A stretch of DNA of 64,000 nt from an uncultured Duodenibacillus sp. (GCA_944390745.1 CALXQK010000013.1:186001-250000), one strand, 5' to 3'; shown: positions 26,728 to 35,942, counted from the stretch's first letter. Program-made: numbers and translations. Notes: a model not told the origin generated them from the sequence alone.

Positions 26728-28026
26728 ATGCGCATTCTTCACACCTCGGACCTGCACCTTGGACGCTCGCTTTACGGCGCGCGGCGCGACGCGGCGTTTG
26801 AAAAGCTTTTGCAGTGGCTTCTTGACGTCGTGCGCGAGCACAGCGTCGAGTGCCTGATTGCAGCAGGCGACATCTTCGACAACGCCACGCCCTCGCATGC
26901 CGCACAAAACCTCTACTACGACTTTCTGAGCGCCCTGAGGCTTCAGACCGGCTGCCGGCACATTGTGATCACGGGCGGCAACCACGACTCGCCCTCGTTT
27001 CTGAACGCGCCGCAAAAGCTCCTCTCGTCGATGGGCGTGATCGTCGTGGGCGAGGCGCTGTCCGACCCCGCCCGCGAGGCCTTTTTGCTCAGGGACGCCG
27101 CAGGCCGCCCCGAGGCCGCGGCAGCCGCCGTGCCGTTTCTGCGCGAGGCCGACATCCGAAAGAGCATCGAGCACGAAAGCGACGAGGAGCGCGAGCAGCG
27201 CGTGGTCGAGGGCACGCGGCGGCACTATGAGCAGGCCGTCGCCGGGGCGCTGGCGCTTCGCGAGCAGGCGGGCGCCCCGGACATTCCCCTGATCGCAACA
27301 GGGCACCTCTTTGCCGCGAACTGCAGCTGCGGCACCGAGGAGCGAAGCCTCTACATCGGAAGCCTGGGGCAGATCCCGGCCGATGTCTTTCCCCGGGAGA
27401 TCGACTATCTGGCGCTCGGGCACCTGCACCGCGCGCAGTGCCTTGCGGGCGACCCCGCGCGGCGCTATGCGGGCTCGCCCCTGGCGCTTGACTTCGGCGA
27501 GCGCGGCCGCAGATCGGTCGTGCTCGTCGACCTCAGGAAGGCCGGGCAGGCCCCCGACATCACCCTCATTGACGTGCCCGCCTTTGACCGGCTCGAGCAG
27601 GTGTCGGGAACAGCCGAGCAGGTCATCGCAAGGCTTGAGGCGCTTGCCGCTGAAAACGCCCTCATGTACTGCGAGGTGATCCACGACCAGGGCTCCTGGG
27701 CGCCGCGGCTTGCCGAGGCATGCCGCAGCGCCGTTGCCGGCAGCCCCGTGGAGCTTGTGCGCATCATGAGCCGCGCGGTGATTCAAAACCGCATCGACGC
27801 GCGCGATCGCATCAGCGACGTGCACGCCCTCACGCCCGAGGCGATGTTTGCGCTCAAGCTCGACCGCACGCCGGATCTCAGCCAAAGGGATCGCGAGGAG
27901 CTCACGCGCGCCTACAACACGGTCCTCTTTGAAATCCGCAGCAAGGCGGCCGCTGACGACGCCCCGCAGGAGGGCAGCTCCCAGGCCCCGGCCCGCCCCC
28001 AGGCATCCCACCCGCACCAGTCTTGA
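26728..28026 (+). CDS. sbcD: Exonuclease SbcCD, nuclease subunit SbcD
   Basis: A 432-residue Mre11-type metallophosphoesterase. The two-metal active site motifs run in order: LHTSDLHLGRSL, AAGDIFDN, ITGGNHDS, ATGHLF and YLALGHLHRAQ. With SbcC it cleaves DNA hairpins and ends that arise at palindromes and protein-blocked breaks. The start at 26728 (MRILHTSDLHLG) is the conserved family start. The C terminus ends in a Pro/Gln-rich tail. sbcC starts 14 bases downstream. Confidence 0.96.
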   Translation: MRILHTSDLHLGRSLYGARRDAAFEKLLQWLLDVVREHSVECLIAAGDIFDNATPSHAAQNLYYDFLSALRLQTGCRHIVITGGNHDSPSFLNAPQKLLSSMGVIVVGEALSDPAREAFLLRDAAGRPEAAAAAVPFLREADIRKSIEHESDEEREQRVVEGTRRHYEQAVAGALALREQAGAPDIPLIATGHLFAANCSCGTEERSLYIGSLGQIPADVFPREIDYLALGHLHRAQCLAGDPARRYAGSPLALDFGERGRRSVVLVDLRKAGQAPDITLIDVPAFDRLEQVSGTAEQVIARLEALAAENALMYCEVIHDQGSWAPRLAEACRSAVAGSPVELVRIMSRAVIQNRIDARDRISDVHALTPEAMFALKLDRTPDLSQRDREELTRAYNTVLFEIRSKAAADDAPQEGSSQAPARPQASHPHQS

Positions 28027-28039
28027 CGCTACAGGCACC

Positions 28040-31000
28040 ATGCGCATTCTCAAAATCACGCTCACCAATCTCAACTCGCTCAAGGGGACGTGGGAAATCG
28101 ACCTTGAGCACCCCGAGTACGTCAACAACGGCATCTTCGCCATCTGCGGCCCCACGGGCGCCGGCAAGTCGACGCTTCTCGATGCGGTGTCGCTGGCGCT
28201 CTACCAGGGCACGCCGCGCCAGGAGCACGTTTCCAAAAGCTGCAACGAGGTGATGACCCGCGGCACGGGCGAGTGCGTCTCCGAGGTGACCTTTGAGGCC
28301 GACGGACAGCGCTGGCGCGCCCGCTGGAGCCAGCGCCGCGCCCGCGGCGAGGCCGACGGCAGGCTGCAGGACGCCGTGCACGAGCTCTCGCGCCTCAACC
28401 CCGAGACCGGCCAGTGGGACCTCGAGCCCCTGAAGCCGAGGGATGTTCCGGGAAGAATCGAGGCCGTCACCGGCCTGGGCCTGCAGCAGTTCAACCGCTC
28501 GATGCTGCTTGCGCAGGGCAACTTCGCGGCCTTCATGAAGGCCCCGGCGGCCGAGCGCGCCCAGGCGCTTGAAAACATCACCGGCACCGAGATCTACTCG
28601 CGCATCTCGCAGCGCGTGCAGCAGACCTATGCCCGGCTTGGCACCGAGCTTGACGGCCTCAGGCACACGCTTGACGGCATGGAGGTTCTCAGCGATGAAG
28701 AGGCCGCGCTCAGGCGCGGCCAGGCCGAGACGCTTGAAATGGCGATCAGTCAGGCCCAGACGGCCATCGGAGAACTTGATGCGGCCATCGCCTGGCGCGG
28801 GCGGGTTTCCGGGCTTGAGGCCGACTGCGCGAAAATCGGCGCCGAGCTTGAGACAAAAAACCGGGAGCGCGCCGAGCTTGCCCTTGAAAAGCCCCGGCTT
28901 GAGGCCGCCGAGCGCGCCGCGGCGCTGCGCGAGGACTTTGCGCTTCTGTCTGCATCCCGCGGCAGCGCCGGGGAGCTTGCCCGCGAGGCGCAGCAGCACG
29001 CCGCGGGCGCCGCACGCGTGCAGACCGCGCTCGAGCAGGCGCTCAAGGCGCATGAGGCGGCGGCAGCCGATGAGAAAAAGAGCGCCGCTGCGCTTGAGGA
29101 GCTGCAGCGCCTCCTAAAGCGCGTGCGCGAGCTCGACACCCGGCTTGCAGAGGCTCGAGGCAACGTGGGGGAGCTGGAGCGTCGGCATCAGGAGGCCTCG
29201 GCCGCCGTCTTGAAAAACGAGACGCAGCTCAGGCAGCTTGAGCACCAGATCGCCTCCGAGAGAACCCGCCGCGACAGGCTTGCTGAAAGCCTTGCACCCG
29301 AGTCGCCGCGCGTGCGCCTCTACAACAGCCGTGATGCCCTTGCAGGCGCCCTTTCCATTGCCTTTGCCCGCGCAGGCGACATCAACGGCCTTGAAAGGGA
29401 GGCGGCAGACGCCGCAGACGGGCTCAAGGCCGCCTCCGGGCGCGTGAAGGCGATCGCCCCCAGAGCTGCTGCCGCCCGCGAGCAGTACGTCAGGAGCAAG
29501 GCGGCGCTTGAGGCGCTCGCAAACCAGGGCTCGCAGCTGCTCGAAGGCCGCACCCTCGAGGCGATCACGCTTGAGAAAAGCCGCCGCAGCGAGCGCCGAA
29601 GCCGCCTTGACGAGGCGCTCAAGTGCGCCCGGACCCTGGCTGACGTGCGCGCGGCGATGGCGCGCTGCAGCGACGGCGCTGCCAGGGCCCTCGACGAGGC
29701 CGCCCGGGCGGCCGAGGCGAACCGGCAGGCCTTGGAGCACTCCGACGCGCTCGAGGAGCTCCTCGATCAGATTCACGAAAAGGCAAGCCTGATGACGCTC
29801 ATCGAGCAGCTTGCCGAGGAGCGCGGACGCCTCAAGGACGGCGAGCCCTGCCCCCTGTGCGGCTCGACCAGCCACCCCTGGGCGCACGAGAAGCCTCGTC
29901 CCTCCGACGCCATTGAAAAGGAGCGCAGCACCATCGCGGAGCTGCAGCGCGCGCACAAGCGCGTGCAGCAGACGCTGGCCGCAGCAGCCGCCGCTGACAC
30001 CCGGGCCGAGACCTTCAGAAATGAACTCAAGACGCGCCGCGCTGAATTTGACCGGCGCGCCGAGGAGCTTGCCGATGCCATCGTCGAGCTCTTTCCCGAT
30101 GGACTTCCCGAGCCCGATGGCGGCGACGAGCAGTCCGAGCCGCTGCTTGAGGAGCAGTTCATCAGGGTCGCCGGGCAGCAGATCTCCATTGAGAGCGTGC
30201 GCATCGCACGGCTTGACGAGCTCGCCCGGCAGGCCGCGGGGATTGCCGAAGGCGAGGCCCGGGGGCGCAAGGCGTGCGAAAGCGCGCGCCTCGCGCAGCA
30301 GGCCGCTGAAAAGGACCTTGCGCAGGCACAGACCGACGAGGCCGTCAGGCGCACCGCCCTTGAGGCGCTGCAAAAGCGGCTTGCCGCCTCGCAAAAGGAG
30401 TGTGACGGGGCGCTCGGGCGCCTCTCGGAACTCCTTGCGCAGGCAGGGCTTGAGCCGGTCGACCTCAAGGCGCTTCCCGAAACGAGGCGCCTTGTCGAGG
30501 AGAGCATTCGCCAGTGCGGCGAAGACCTCAAAGGGCTGCAGACGCTCAACGCCGGGCTTGAGGCCGACGAAAAGAGCGCCGACCAGGCCCGGCGGCAGGC
30601 CGGGGATCTGGCGCGCGCGCTTGCCGCGGCAAAAGGGGAGCTCGATGACGCCCTCAAAAAGACCGCGGCGCTTGTGGCCGAGCGCAGGACGCTTTTCGGC
30701 GACCGCGACCCCGACCGCGAGGAGTCGCGGGCCAAAGTCGACTTCAGCGCCCGGCAGAACGCGGCCAGAACGGCGCTTGAAAACCTCAACAAGGCCAGAA
30801 GCAGCCTTGAGCTTTTCAAGCGGACGGCTGGCGACCTCGAGCAGCGCCTCACGCGCGAGCGCGCGGCGCTCGCTGAGCGCGAGACGCTCTTTTCGCAGGC
30901 GCTTTGCGCTGCAGGCTTTCAAAGCGAGGCGCTTTGGAGCGCCGCGCGCATGGATCCCCGAGAACTCAAGGCGAGGCTTGACGTTCACAAGCAGACGGCT

Positions 31001-31816
31001 TCCGAATGCGAGCGCCTTGAGAAAAACCTTGACGAGCGCAGAAACCTTCTTGAAGCCGAAAAAAAGAGCCCGCGCACCGACGAGAGCCTGGAGGCGCTCA
31101 ACGAAAAAAAGAGCGCGCAGACGCTTCGCTTCCGGGAGCTGTCGCAGCAAGTCGGCGAGATTCGCGAAAGGCTTCGCGTCGACGCCGAGCTCAGAAGCCG
31201 GCGGCATCAGACGATCGAAAGGATTGCCCGGGCCGAGGCGAGGCTTCGGGTCTGGGAAAAGCTCTACGCGCTCATCGGCTCGCACGACGGCAGGAAGTAC
31301 CGCGAGTTCGTGCAGTCGATCACGTTTGAAACGCTCATTGCCTTTGCCAACGAGGCGCTTGTGAGAATGACCGATCGCTATGTGCTCACGAGCAGCGCCA
31401 TGGGCGTGCTTGAGCTTGACGTGATCGACAACTACCAGGGCGGCGTGGTGCGAAGCTCCTCGAACCTCTCCGGAGGAGAAACCTTCATTGCAAGCCTTGC
31501 GCTTGCGCTCGGGCTGTCGCGCATGTCAAGCCGCAGCGTGCAGGTCGACTCGCTCTTTCTTGACGAGGGCTTTGGAACGCTCGACCCAGAGGCGCTTGAC
31601 AACACCCTAGGAATGCTCGCCACGCTCAACGAGCAGGGCAAGCTGATCGGCATCATCTCGCACGTCGGAGAAATCCGCGAGCGCATCGCCGCGCGCATCG
31701 ACGTCATCCCCTGCACGGGCGGCGTGAGCCGCCTTGAGGGCCCGGGCGTGCGGGAAATCAGGAAAAATAACGACGGCAAAGCCGCCGAAAAACCATTACG
31801 GACATCCCTGCCATGA
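28040..31816 (+). CDS. sbcC: Exonuclease SbcCD, ATPase subunit SbcC
   Basis: A 1258-residue Rad50-like SMC-family ATPase. The N-terminal Walker A is CGPTGAGKSTLLDA (around residue 35-45). Long Ala/Glu/Arg-rich coiled coils flank a central zinc hook CPLCG (Cys604, Cys607). The C-terminal half carries the signature NLSGGETFIASLALALGLS and Walker B DSLFLDEGFGTLD. It is somewhat longer than E. coli SbcC (1048), the extra length being in the coiled coil. The start at 28040 (MRILKITLTNLNSLKG) is the family start. Its last four bases overlap the next gene. Confidence 0.97.
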   Translation: MRILKITLTNLNSLKGTWEIDLEHPEYVNNGIFAICGPTGAGKSTLLDAVSLALYQGTPRQEHVSKSCNEVMTRGTGECVSEVTFEADGQRWRARWSQRRARGEADGRLQDAVHELSRLNPETGQWDLEPLKPRDVPGRIEAVTGLGLQQFNRSMLLAQGNFAAFMKAPAAERAQALENITGTEIYSRISQRVQQTYARLGTELDGLRHTLDGMEVLSDEEAALRRGQAETLEMAISQAQTAIGELDAAIAWRGRVSGLEADCAKIGAELETKNRERAELALEKPRLEAAERAAALREDFALLSASRGSAGELAREAQQHAAGAARVQTALEQALKAHEAAAADEKKSAAALEELQRLLKRVRELDTRLAEARGNVGELERRHQEASAAVLKNETQLRQLEHQIASERTRRDRLAESLAPESPRVRLYNSRDALAGALSIAFARAGDINGLEREAADAADGLKAASGRVKAIAPRAAAAREQYVRSKAALEALANQGSQLLEGRTLEAITLEKSRRSERRSRLDEALKCARTLADVRAAMARCSDGAARALDEAARAAEANRQALEHSDALEELLDQIHEKASLMTLIEQLAEERGRLKDGEPCPLCGSTSHPWAHEKPRPSDAIEKERSTIAELQRAHKRVQQTLAAAAAADTRAETFRNELKTRRAEFDRRAEELADAIVELFPDGLPEPDGGDEQSEPLLEEQFIRVAGQQISIESVRIARLDELARQAAGIAEGEARGRKACESARLAQQAAEKDLAQAQTDEAVRRTALEALQKRLAASQKECDGALGRLSELLAQAGLEPVDLKALPETRRLVEESIRQCGEDLKGLQTLNAGLEADEKSADQARRQAGDLARALAAAKGELDDALKKTAALVAERRTLFGDRDPDREESRAKVDFSARQNAARTALENLNKARSSLELFKRTAGDLEQRLTRERAALAERETLFSQALCAAGFQSEALWSAARMDPRELKARLDVHKQTASECERLEKNLDERRNLLEAEKKSPRTDESLEALNEKKSAQTLRFRELSQQVGEIRERLRVDAELRSRRHQTIERIARAEARLRVWEKLYALIGSHDGRKYREFVQSITFETLIAFANEALVRMTDRYVLTSSAMGVLELDVIDNYQGGVVRSSSNLSGGETFIASLALALGLSRMSSRSVQVDSLFLDEGFGTLDPEALDNTLGMLATLNEQGKLIGIISHVGEIRERIAARIDVIPCTGGVSRLEGPGVREIRKNNDGKAAEKPLRTSLP

Positions 31817-32343
31817 GCCAGTCCTTCACGAAGTCAACCGATGCAGGCGCCCCGCAGTCCGCGGGCCGCGGAAAGGAAATCGAGCGCAAGTTTCTCGTCA
31901 GGGGCGAGGCCTGGCGCGCGCTCGGCACGCCCGTCCCCTACTGCCAGGGGTATCTCAACAGCAGCCCCGGGCGCACCGTGCGCGTGCGCATTGCCGGCAG
32001 CGCGGCATTTCTCACGATCAAGGGGCCGAACCGGGGCGCGGTGCGCACCGAGTACGAGTACCCGATCCCGGTCGAGGACGCCCGGGTGATGCTCGAGACG
32101 CTCTGCGAGCGCCCGCTCATTGAAAAGACCCGCACCCGCATCGCCCACGCCGGGCGCATCTGGGAGGTGGACGAGTTCTCGGGAGAAAACGAGGGGCTTG
32201 TCGTCGCCGAGGTGGAGCTTGAGGATGAGAATGCGCCGCTTGCCAGGCCTGACTGGGTTGGGAAGGAGGTCACGGGAGACCCCCGCTACTACAACTCAAG
32301 CCTCATTGCGCATCCCTATGCGCACTGGAGGAGGCAGGCCTAG
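31813..32343 (+). CDS. CYTH-domain protein (inorganic triphosphatase-like)
   Basis: A 176-residue CYTH protein. EIERKFLV (residues 22-29) is the ExExK metal/triphosphate motif. Basic strands follow (RTVRVRIAG, FLTIKGP) and then acidic ones (EVDEFSGENEGLVVAEVELED), forming a triphosphate tunnel. Family members hydrolyse tripolyphosphate or other triphosphates; some are class IV adenylate cyclases. The ATG lies in an ATGA overlap with the sbcC stop, so it is translationally coupled to sbcC. A role linked to DNA repair is suggested only by this coupling. Confidence 0.92.
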   Translation: MSQSFTKSTDAGAPQSAGRGKEIERKFLVRGEAWRALGTPVPYCQGYLNSSPGRTVRVRIAGSAAFLTIKGPNRGAVRTEYEYPIPVEDARVMLETLCERPLIEKTRTRIAHAGRIWEVDEFSGENEGLVVAEVELEDENAPLARPDWVGKEVTGDPRYYNSSLIAHPYAHWRRQA

Positions 32344-32346
32344 CCT

Positions 32347-32385
32347 TCGCAGCAGGCCCGGCAGGGGAGGCCCTCTTTCAGCCTC
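32347..32385. terminator. Possible hairpin terminator between converging CYTH and M20 genes
   Basis: GCAGGGGAGG pairs with CCTCCCCCTGC around a CCTCTTTCAG loop. There is no T tail, so termination is uncertain. Confidence 0.35.
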
Positions 32386-32408
32386 CCCCTGCGTCCCCGG
32401 CGGATAAA

Positions 32409-33611
32409 TCAGGACGCCAGCGTCTCAAGGCGCCTGACGGCCATGGACGAAAGCAGCGTCACGGCCGCGGGCAGCACCTCGTCGTTGAAGTCAAACTTCG
32501 TGCTGTGCACCGAGTTCGTGTGGTCGGCATCGCGCACGCCCACGCGAATCATCGTGCCGGGAACGAGCTGCTGGTACTCGGCGAAGTCCTCCGAGCTCAT
32601 GAAGGGATCGATGGAGGGGCGCACCGCATCGGCTCCAAAAAGATCCGTTGCCAGGGCAATGCCCGCACGCGTAATCGTCTCGTCGTTGATCACCGCGGGA
32701 ACCGAGTGCTCCCACTGGATTTCAATCGAGCAGCCATTGGCGTGCGCCGTGTCGGCGGCCATCTGCCGGAAGGCCTCCTCGACAAGCCTTCTGGTCTCGG
32801 GCCGGAAGGTGCGCGCCGTGCCGCTGATCCTGACCTCATCGGGCACGACGTTGGGCGTTTCGTAGCGTCCGGCATTGACCGCGCAGATGCTCAGGACCGC
32901 CGTGTCGATGGGGTTGACCTTGCGCGAGACGATGCTCTGGGCGGCGCTGATGAGCTGTGCGGCGGCCGGAATCGGATCAATGCCCAGGTGCGGGCGGCCG
33001 CCGTGCGTGCTCTTGCCCTTGATCGAGAGCCAGAAGTAGTCGCCCGCGGCCTGCAGCGGTCCGACGCGAAAGCCGAAGACGCCCTTGTCAAGCATCGGCT
33101 CGGTGTGCGCGCCGTAAATCTCGGCAATCCCGTACTTTTCAAAGATGCCGCTTGCAATCACGGCCCTGGCGCCCTTGACGCACTCCTCGGCAGGCTGAAA
33201 GATCCCCACCACGCGTCCCGGGAAGTCGCGGTGCGCGTTGAGATAGCGCAGCGCCCCCATGAGCCAGGTCTGGTGGCCGTCGTGCCCGCAGGCGTGCGCA
33301 TGCCCGTCAATGCAGCTTGCCCAGGGCTTGCCGGAGGCGTCGCACATGCCGAGCGCGTCGATGTCGGCGCGCAGGGCGACGGTCTTTCCCGGACGGTCGC
33401 CGTCGATGACGACGATCACGCCGCCGGCGACGGTGCCGGAGTCGACGTTTTCAATTCCCCAGCCGCGCAGCGTTGAAACAATGCGCTCGACCGTCCTCTG
33501 GGTGTCAAACCCAATCTCGGGCGTGCGGTGCACGGCGCGGCGAAACTCCACGAGCTCCTCGCCCCAGCCGAGGATTTCGGCCGGCACGCGATCAGCATGA
33601 ACAAACTGCAT
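32409..33611 (-). CDS. M20-family amidohydrolase (aminoacylase/hippurate hydrolase-like)
   Basis: A 400-residue two-zinc peptidase-fold enzyme. LRADIDALGMCD and HACGHDGHQTWLMGA give the first metal ligands, PAEECVKGARAVI contains the catalytic Glu, and MSSEDFAEYQQLVPG holds a C-terminal ligand. A dimerisation domain starts near KGKSTHGGRPHLG. Such enzymes remove acyl groups from N-acyl amino acids. No signal peptide is seen, so it is cytoplasmic. It converges on the CYTH gene. Together with the other amidohydrolases here it suggests scavenging of conjugated amino acids. Confidence 0.9.
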   Translation of the reverse strand: MQFVHADRVPAEILGWGEELVEFRRAVHRTPEIGFDTQRTVERIVSTLRGWGIENVDSGTVAGGVIVVIDGDRPGKTVALRADIDALGMCDASGKPWASCIDGHAHACGHDGHQTWLMGALRYLNAHRDFPGRVVGIFQPAEECVKGARAVIASGIFEKYGIAEIYGAHTEPMLDKGVFGFRVGPLQAAGDYFWLSIKGKSTHGGRPHLGIDPIPAAAQLISAAQSIVSRKVNPIDTAVLSICAVNAGRYETPNVVPDEVRISGTARTFRPETRRLVEEAFRQMAADTAHANGCSIEIQWEHSVPAVINDETITRAGIALATDLFGADAVRPSIDPFMSSEDFAEYQQLVPGTMIRVGVRDADHTNSVHSTKFDFNDEVLPAAVTLLSSMAVRRLETLAS

Positions 33612-33736
33612 GACTCATCTCCCTTTTTTGTCGACAGCCGGCCGCCCGGGCGGCCGGTTCTGAAAAAGCATTGCCGCCGATTGTAGTCTTCGGTCGCTGG
33701 CGGCGTCGGGCGGGGCCATGGTACGGCGCGCACGCG

Positions 33737-33780
33737 AAAAAAAGCCGCCCGCAGATCCCGCAGGACCGCCCGGGCAGCTT
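33737..33780 (-). terminator. Terminator of the CPDC thiol-disulfide protein gene
   Basis: AAGC-C-GCCCG at 33742-33751 pairs with CGGGC-A-GCTT at 33771-33780. On the minus strand it is followed by a run of seven T. Confidence 0.75.
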
Positions 33781-33798
33781 TCTTCAGCTCAAGGCATC

Positions 33799-34389
33799 TC
33801 AGAGCTTGACCTCAAAGATCCTTGCCAGCTCCTCTGTCGTCGGATTCTCGTCAAAGGGCACGTACTCGCCCTTTGAATTCTTGAACACGCCGTAGGGAAC
33901 GGCGCGGCACCCGCAGCGGCGGTGCAGCTTGGAATTGTCCCAGCACCAGTTGCGCAGCTTTTCCGAAAGCTTGGTGATGTCGTAGCGCAACCCGCGCATG
34001 CCCTCGTCGCGGAAGTGCTCGTGCTGCGCATCGAGCACCTCCCAGGGCTTGTCGGAGGCGAAGATGAGCGCGCCCTGCGCGTCGGAGTGGATGTTCATGT
34101 ACGCGATCGGGAAATAGACCACTTCGATCTTTTCATGCAGCGGGCGGATGTGCTCCATGAGCGTCATGCAGTCCGGGCACTGGGTGTCGATGGCGACGTA
34201 GGCCTTCGGACGCCCGGCCGGGCCGGGATAGCTGAAGCCGTGCCCCTGCTTGGAGAACGTCTCGTACATCATCTTGCCGTCCCAGATGGGAGGCACCTTC
34301 ACAGGAGCCGCAAGCACGGGACCCGCAACAGAGCTTGAAAGCGCCGCTGCAGCAAGAGCAAGCGCGCCTCGTCTGGAAATATCGGCCAT
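33799..34389 (-). CDS. Exported thioredoxin-fold protein with CPDC motif (DsbC/DsbG-like)
   Basis: A 196-residue protein. The N terminus MADISRRGALALAAAALSS with cleavage near VLA is a signal peptide with an Arg pair. The redox site is CPDC in AIDTQCPDCMTLM, about residue 73. A cis-Pro loop follows in CRAVPYGVF. Extra cysteines in NWCWDNSKLHRRCGC, in the helical insert before the cis-Pro, are unusual for DsbA/DsbC relatives and could form a second disulfide. The likely role is periplasmic disulfide exchange, perhaps for the cysteine-rich haem proteins made by this organism; partner unknown. No DsbD-like gene is adjacent. Confidence 0.82.
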   Translation of the reverse strand: MADISRRGALALAAAALSSSVAGPVLAAPVKVPPIWDGKMMYETFSKQGHGFSYPGPAGRPKAYVAIDTQCPDCMTLMEHIRPLHEKIEVVYFPIAYMNIHSDAQGALIFASDKPWEVLDAQHEHFRDEGMRGLRYDITKLSEKLRNWCWDNSKLHRRCGCRAVPYGVFKNSKGEYVPFDENPTTEELARIFEVKL

Positions 34390-34470
34390 AGAGTTCTCTC
34401 CTTCTTGATAACCGGCTGTGCCGGAGTAACGAAACTGGGATCAGCCCTGTCCGCGGCGGCAGAAGGTGCG

Positions 34471-34770
34471 TCAGTTCTGCCTTCTGCCCTGATAACGACC
34501 CCGGCTGTCGTAAAAGCGGCCGCTGCCGTCCTCGCGCCCCTGATAGCGCCCCCTCTCGTCATAATAGCGGCCGTTTGCGTCCTTGCGGCCCTGGTAGCGA
34601 CCACGCTCATCGTAAAAGCGTCCGCTGGCGTCCTGGCGCCCCTGGTAGCGGCCGCGTTCATCGTAAAAGCGTCCGCTTGCATCCTGCCGCCCCTGGTAGC
34701 GGCCGCGGCTGTCGTAGCTGCGGCCGCTGGCGTCAACGCGGCCCTGATAGCGGCCGAGACTGTCGTAGCG
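34471..34770 (-). repeat. Six tandem copies of a 51-bp coding repeat
   Basis: Within the preceding gene the DNA repeats with a 51-base period, most visibly as GGTAGCGGCCGCGTTCATCG and its variants on the plus strand. The units differ mainly at synonymous or conservative positions, so the array is moderately old or under selection. Copy number could vary between strains. Confidence 0.85.
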
Positions 34771-34905
34771 CCGTCCCGCCTGCCGGTCCTGGTCAAGGAT
34801 TCCCGCATGCGCCTGGCTGACGGCAGCCGGCAGGAAGTCGGCCCCCGCAGGCCCGAGGGACATCACAAAGGCCGCAAGCACGACCAGCATCAAGCGCTTC
34901 CACAT
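34471..34905 (-). CDS. Secreted protein made of six 17-residue Arg/Tyr/Gly-rich repeats
   Basis: A 144-residue protein. A signal sequence starts MWKRLMLVVLAAFVMSLGPAGA and probably ends at QAHA (residue 34). From residue 46 to the end it consists of five full 17-residue units and one partial unit with consensus xYDxRGRYQGRxDASGR. The unit is highly basic and glycine-rich. Repeats with D-x-x-G-R-x-x-G spacing occur in beta-flower or beta-roll proteins, but no family was firmly recognised. It could bind polyanions such as LPS, DNA or haem propionates; this is a guess from charge. The start at 34905 was chosen for the signal peptide. Confidence 0.75.
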   Translation of the reverse strand: MWKRLMLVVLAAFVMSLGPAGADFLPAAVSQAHAGILDQDRQAGRRYDSLGRYQGRVDASGRSYDSRGRYQGRQDASGRFYDERGRYQGRQDASGRFYDERGRYQGRKDANGRYYDERGRYQGREDGSGRFYDSRGRYQGRRQN

Positions 34906-35024
34906 GGCGCAGCTCCTCCACGGTTTCCACGGCCCCGCCCTGCACTGTCCTGCGGCAGGGCCCGTGGAAAAGAGTCTATCAGTCTGCGCCGAGGCGTCAG
35001 ACCCCTGAAGGGGGACGGGCTTAT

Positions 35025-35942
35025 TCACCGAGCCGGCGAGCTTCCCCTGGAGCTGGCGATGTAGAGCGCCACCGCCGCGGCAATGAGCGCGAGCGCCGCC
35101 TTTTCGGCCGTCGTCACGGGCTCAGAGAAGACGAGCACGCCCACCGAGAGCGTGAGCACGGGATTGAGGTACTGCACGATGCCGAGAACCGTCATCGGAA
35201 GCTTCTGCGCCGAGAGTGAAAAGAGCACCATCGGAATCGAGGTCACGATGCCGGTGCCGATCAGAAAAAGCGACAGGTGCGAGTCAAAGCCCTCAAGAAA
35301 GTGCCGGGCGTAGCCCCCGGGTGAAAGAAGGATGAACGCCAGGGCCGGCAGCAGCATCAGGCCGTGCTCGATGGCGACGCTGTCGCCCGGGTCGATCGCC
35401 ACCTTCTTTTTGAGCGCCCCGTAGATCGCCCACGTTGAGGAGACGCCGACGGCAATCCAGGGAAAGCGGTCGAGCCCGGCAACGAGCACCGCCACGCTCA
35501 GCGCCGCGAGCAGCACGGCCGCAAGCCGTGCGCCCGAGAGCCGCTCGGAGAAGACGACGATGCCGATGGCCACCGTGGCAAGCGGCGTGAGAAACATCCC
35601 GAGACCCAGCTCCACCACGCGCCCCGTGTTGACGCCCACGATGTTGACGAGCCAGTTGAGCGCGGCAAAGACCGAGGCAAGCACGATGATGAGCGCGCCG
35701 CTGTCGCGCGGCGCGCGCACCAGCCGCCCGAGCACGCGCGCGGCCGCGGGCAGCCGCCCGGCCGCCGCCAGTCCGGCCGTGATGAACACAAACGACCAGA
35801 TGATGCGGTGCGCAAGGATCTCCACGGGCGCAGCCTCGGCAATGCGTCGCCAGTAAAGCGGCATCAGGCCCCAGAAGCAGTAGGCAAGAACGGAGGAGAG
35901 AATGCCGACGGCGCCCGGAGACAGCGTTCGCAAGAAGGCCAT
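35025..35942 (-). CDS. RarD-type EamA/DMT permease
   Basis: A 305-residue membrane protein with ten helices. GILSSVLAYCFWGLMPLYWRR, LAHRIIWSFVF, AALNWLVNIVGVNTGRVVELGLGMF and QYLNPVLTLSVGVLVFSEP are diagnostic of RarD, a drug/metabolite transporter subgroup of unclear substrate (E. coli rarD is described as chloramphenicol-sensitive). The start at 35942 (MAFLRTLSPGAVG) is favoured; a TTG start at 35957 is possible. Confidence 0.92.
   Translation of the reverse strand: MAFLRTLSPGAVGILSSVLAYCFWGLMPLYWRRIAEAAPVEILAHRIIWSFVFITAGLAAAGRLPAAARVLGRLVRAPRDSGALIIVLASVFAALNWLVNIVGVNTGRVVELGLGMFLTPLATVAIGIVVFSERLSGARLAAVLLAALSVAVLVAGLDRFPWIAVGVSSTWAIYGALKKKVAIDPGDSVAIEHGLMLLPALAFILLSPGGYARHFLEGFDSHLSLFLIGTGIVTSIPMVLFSLSAQKLPMTVLGIVQYLNPVLTLSVGVLVFSEPVTTAEKAALALIAAAVALYIASSRGSSPAR

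Noticed and set aside
34480-34770. Regular repeats that might be a CRISPR array
   Set aside because: The units are contiguous with no spacers and are in-frame coding repeats of a secreted protein.
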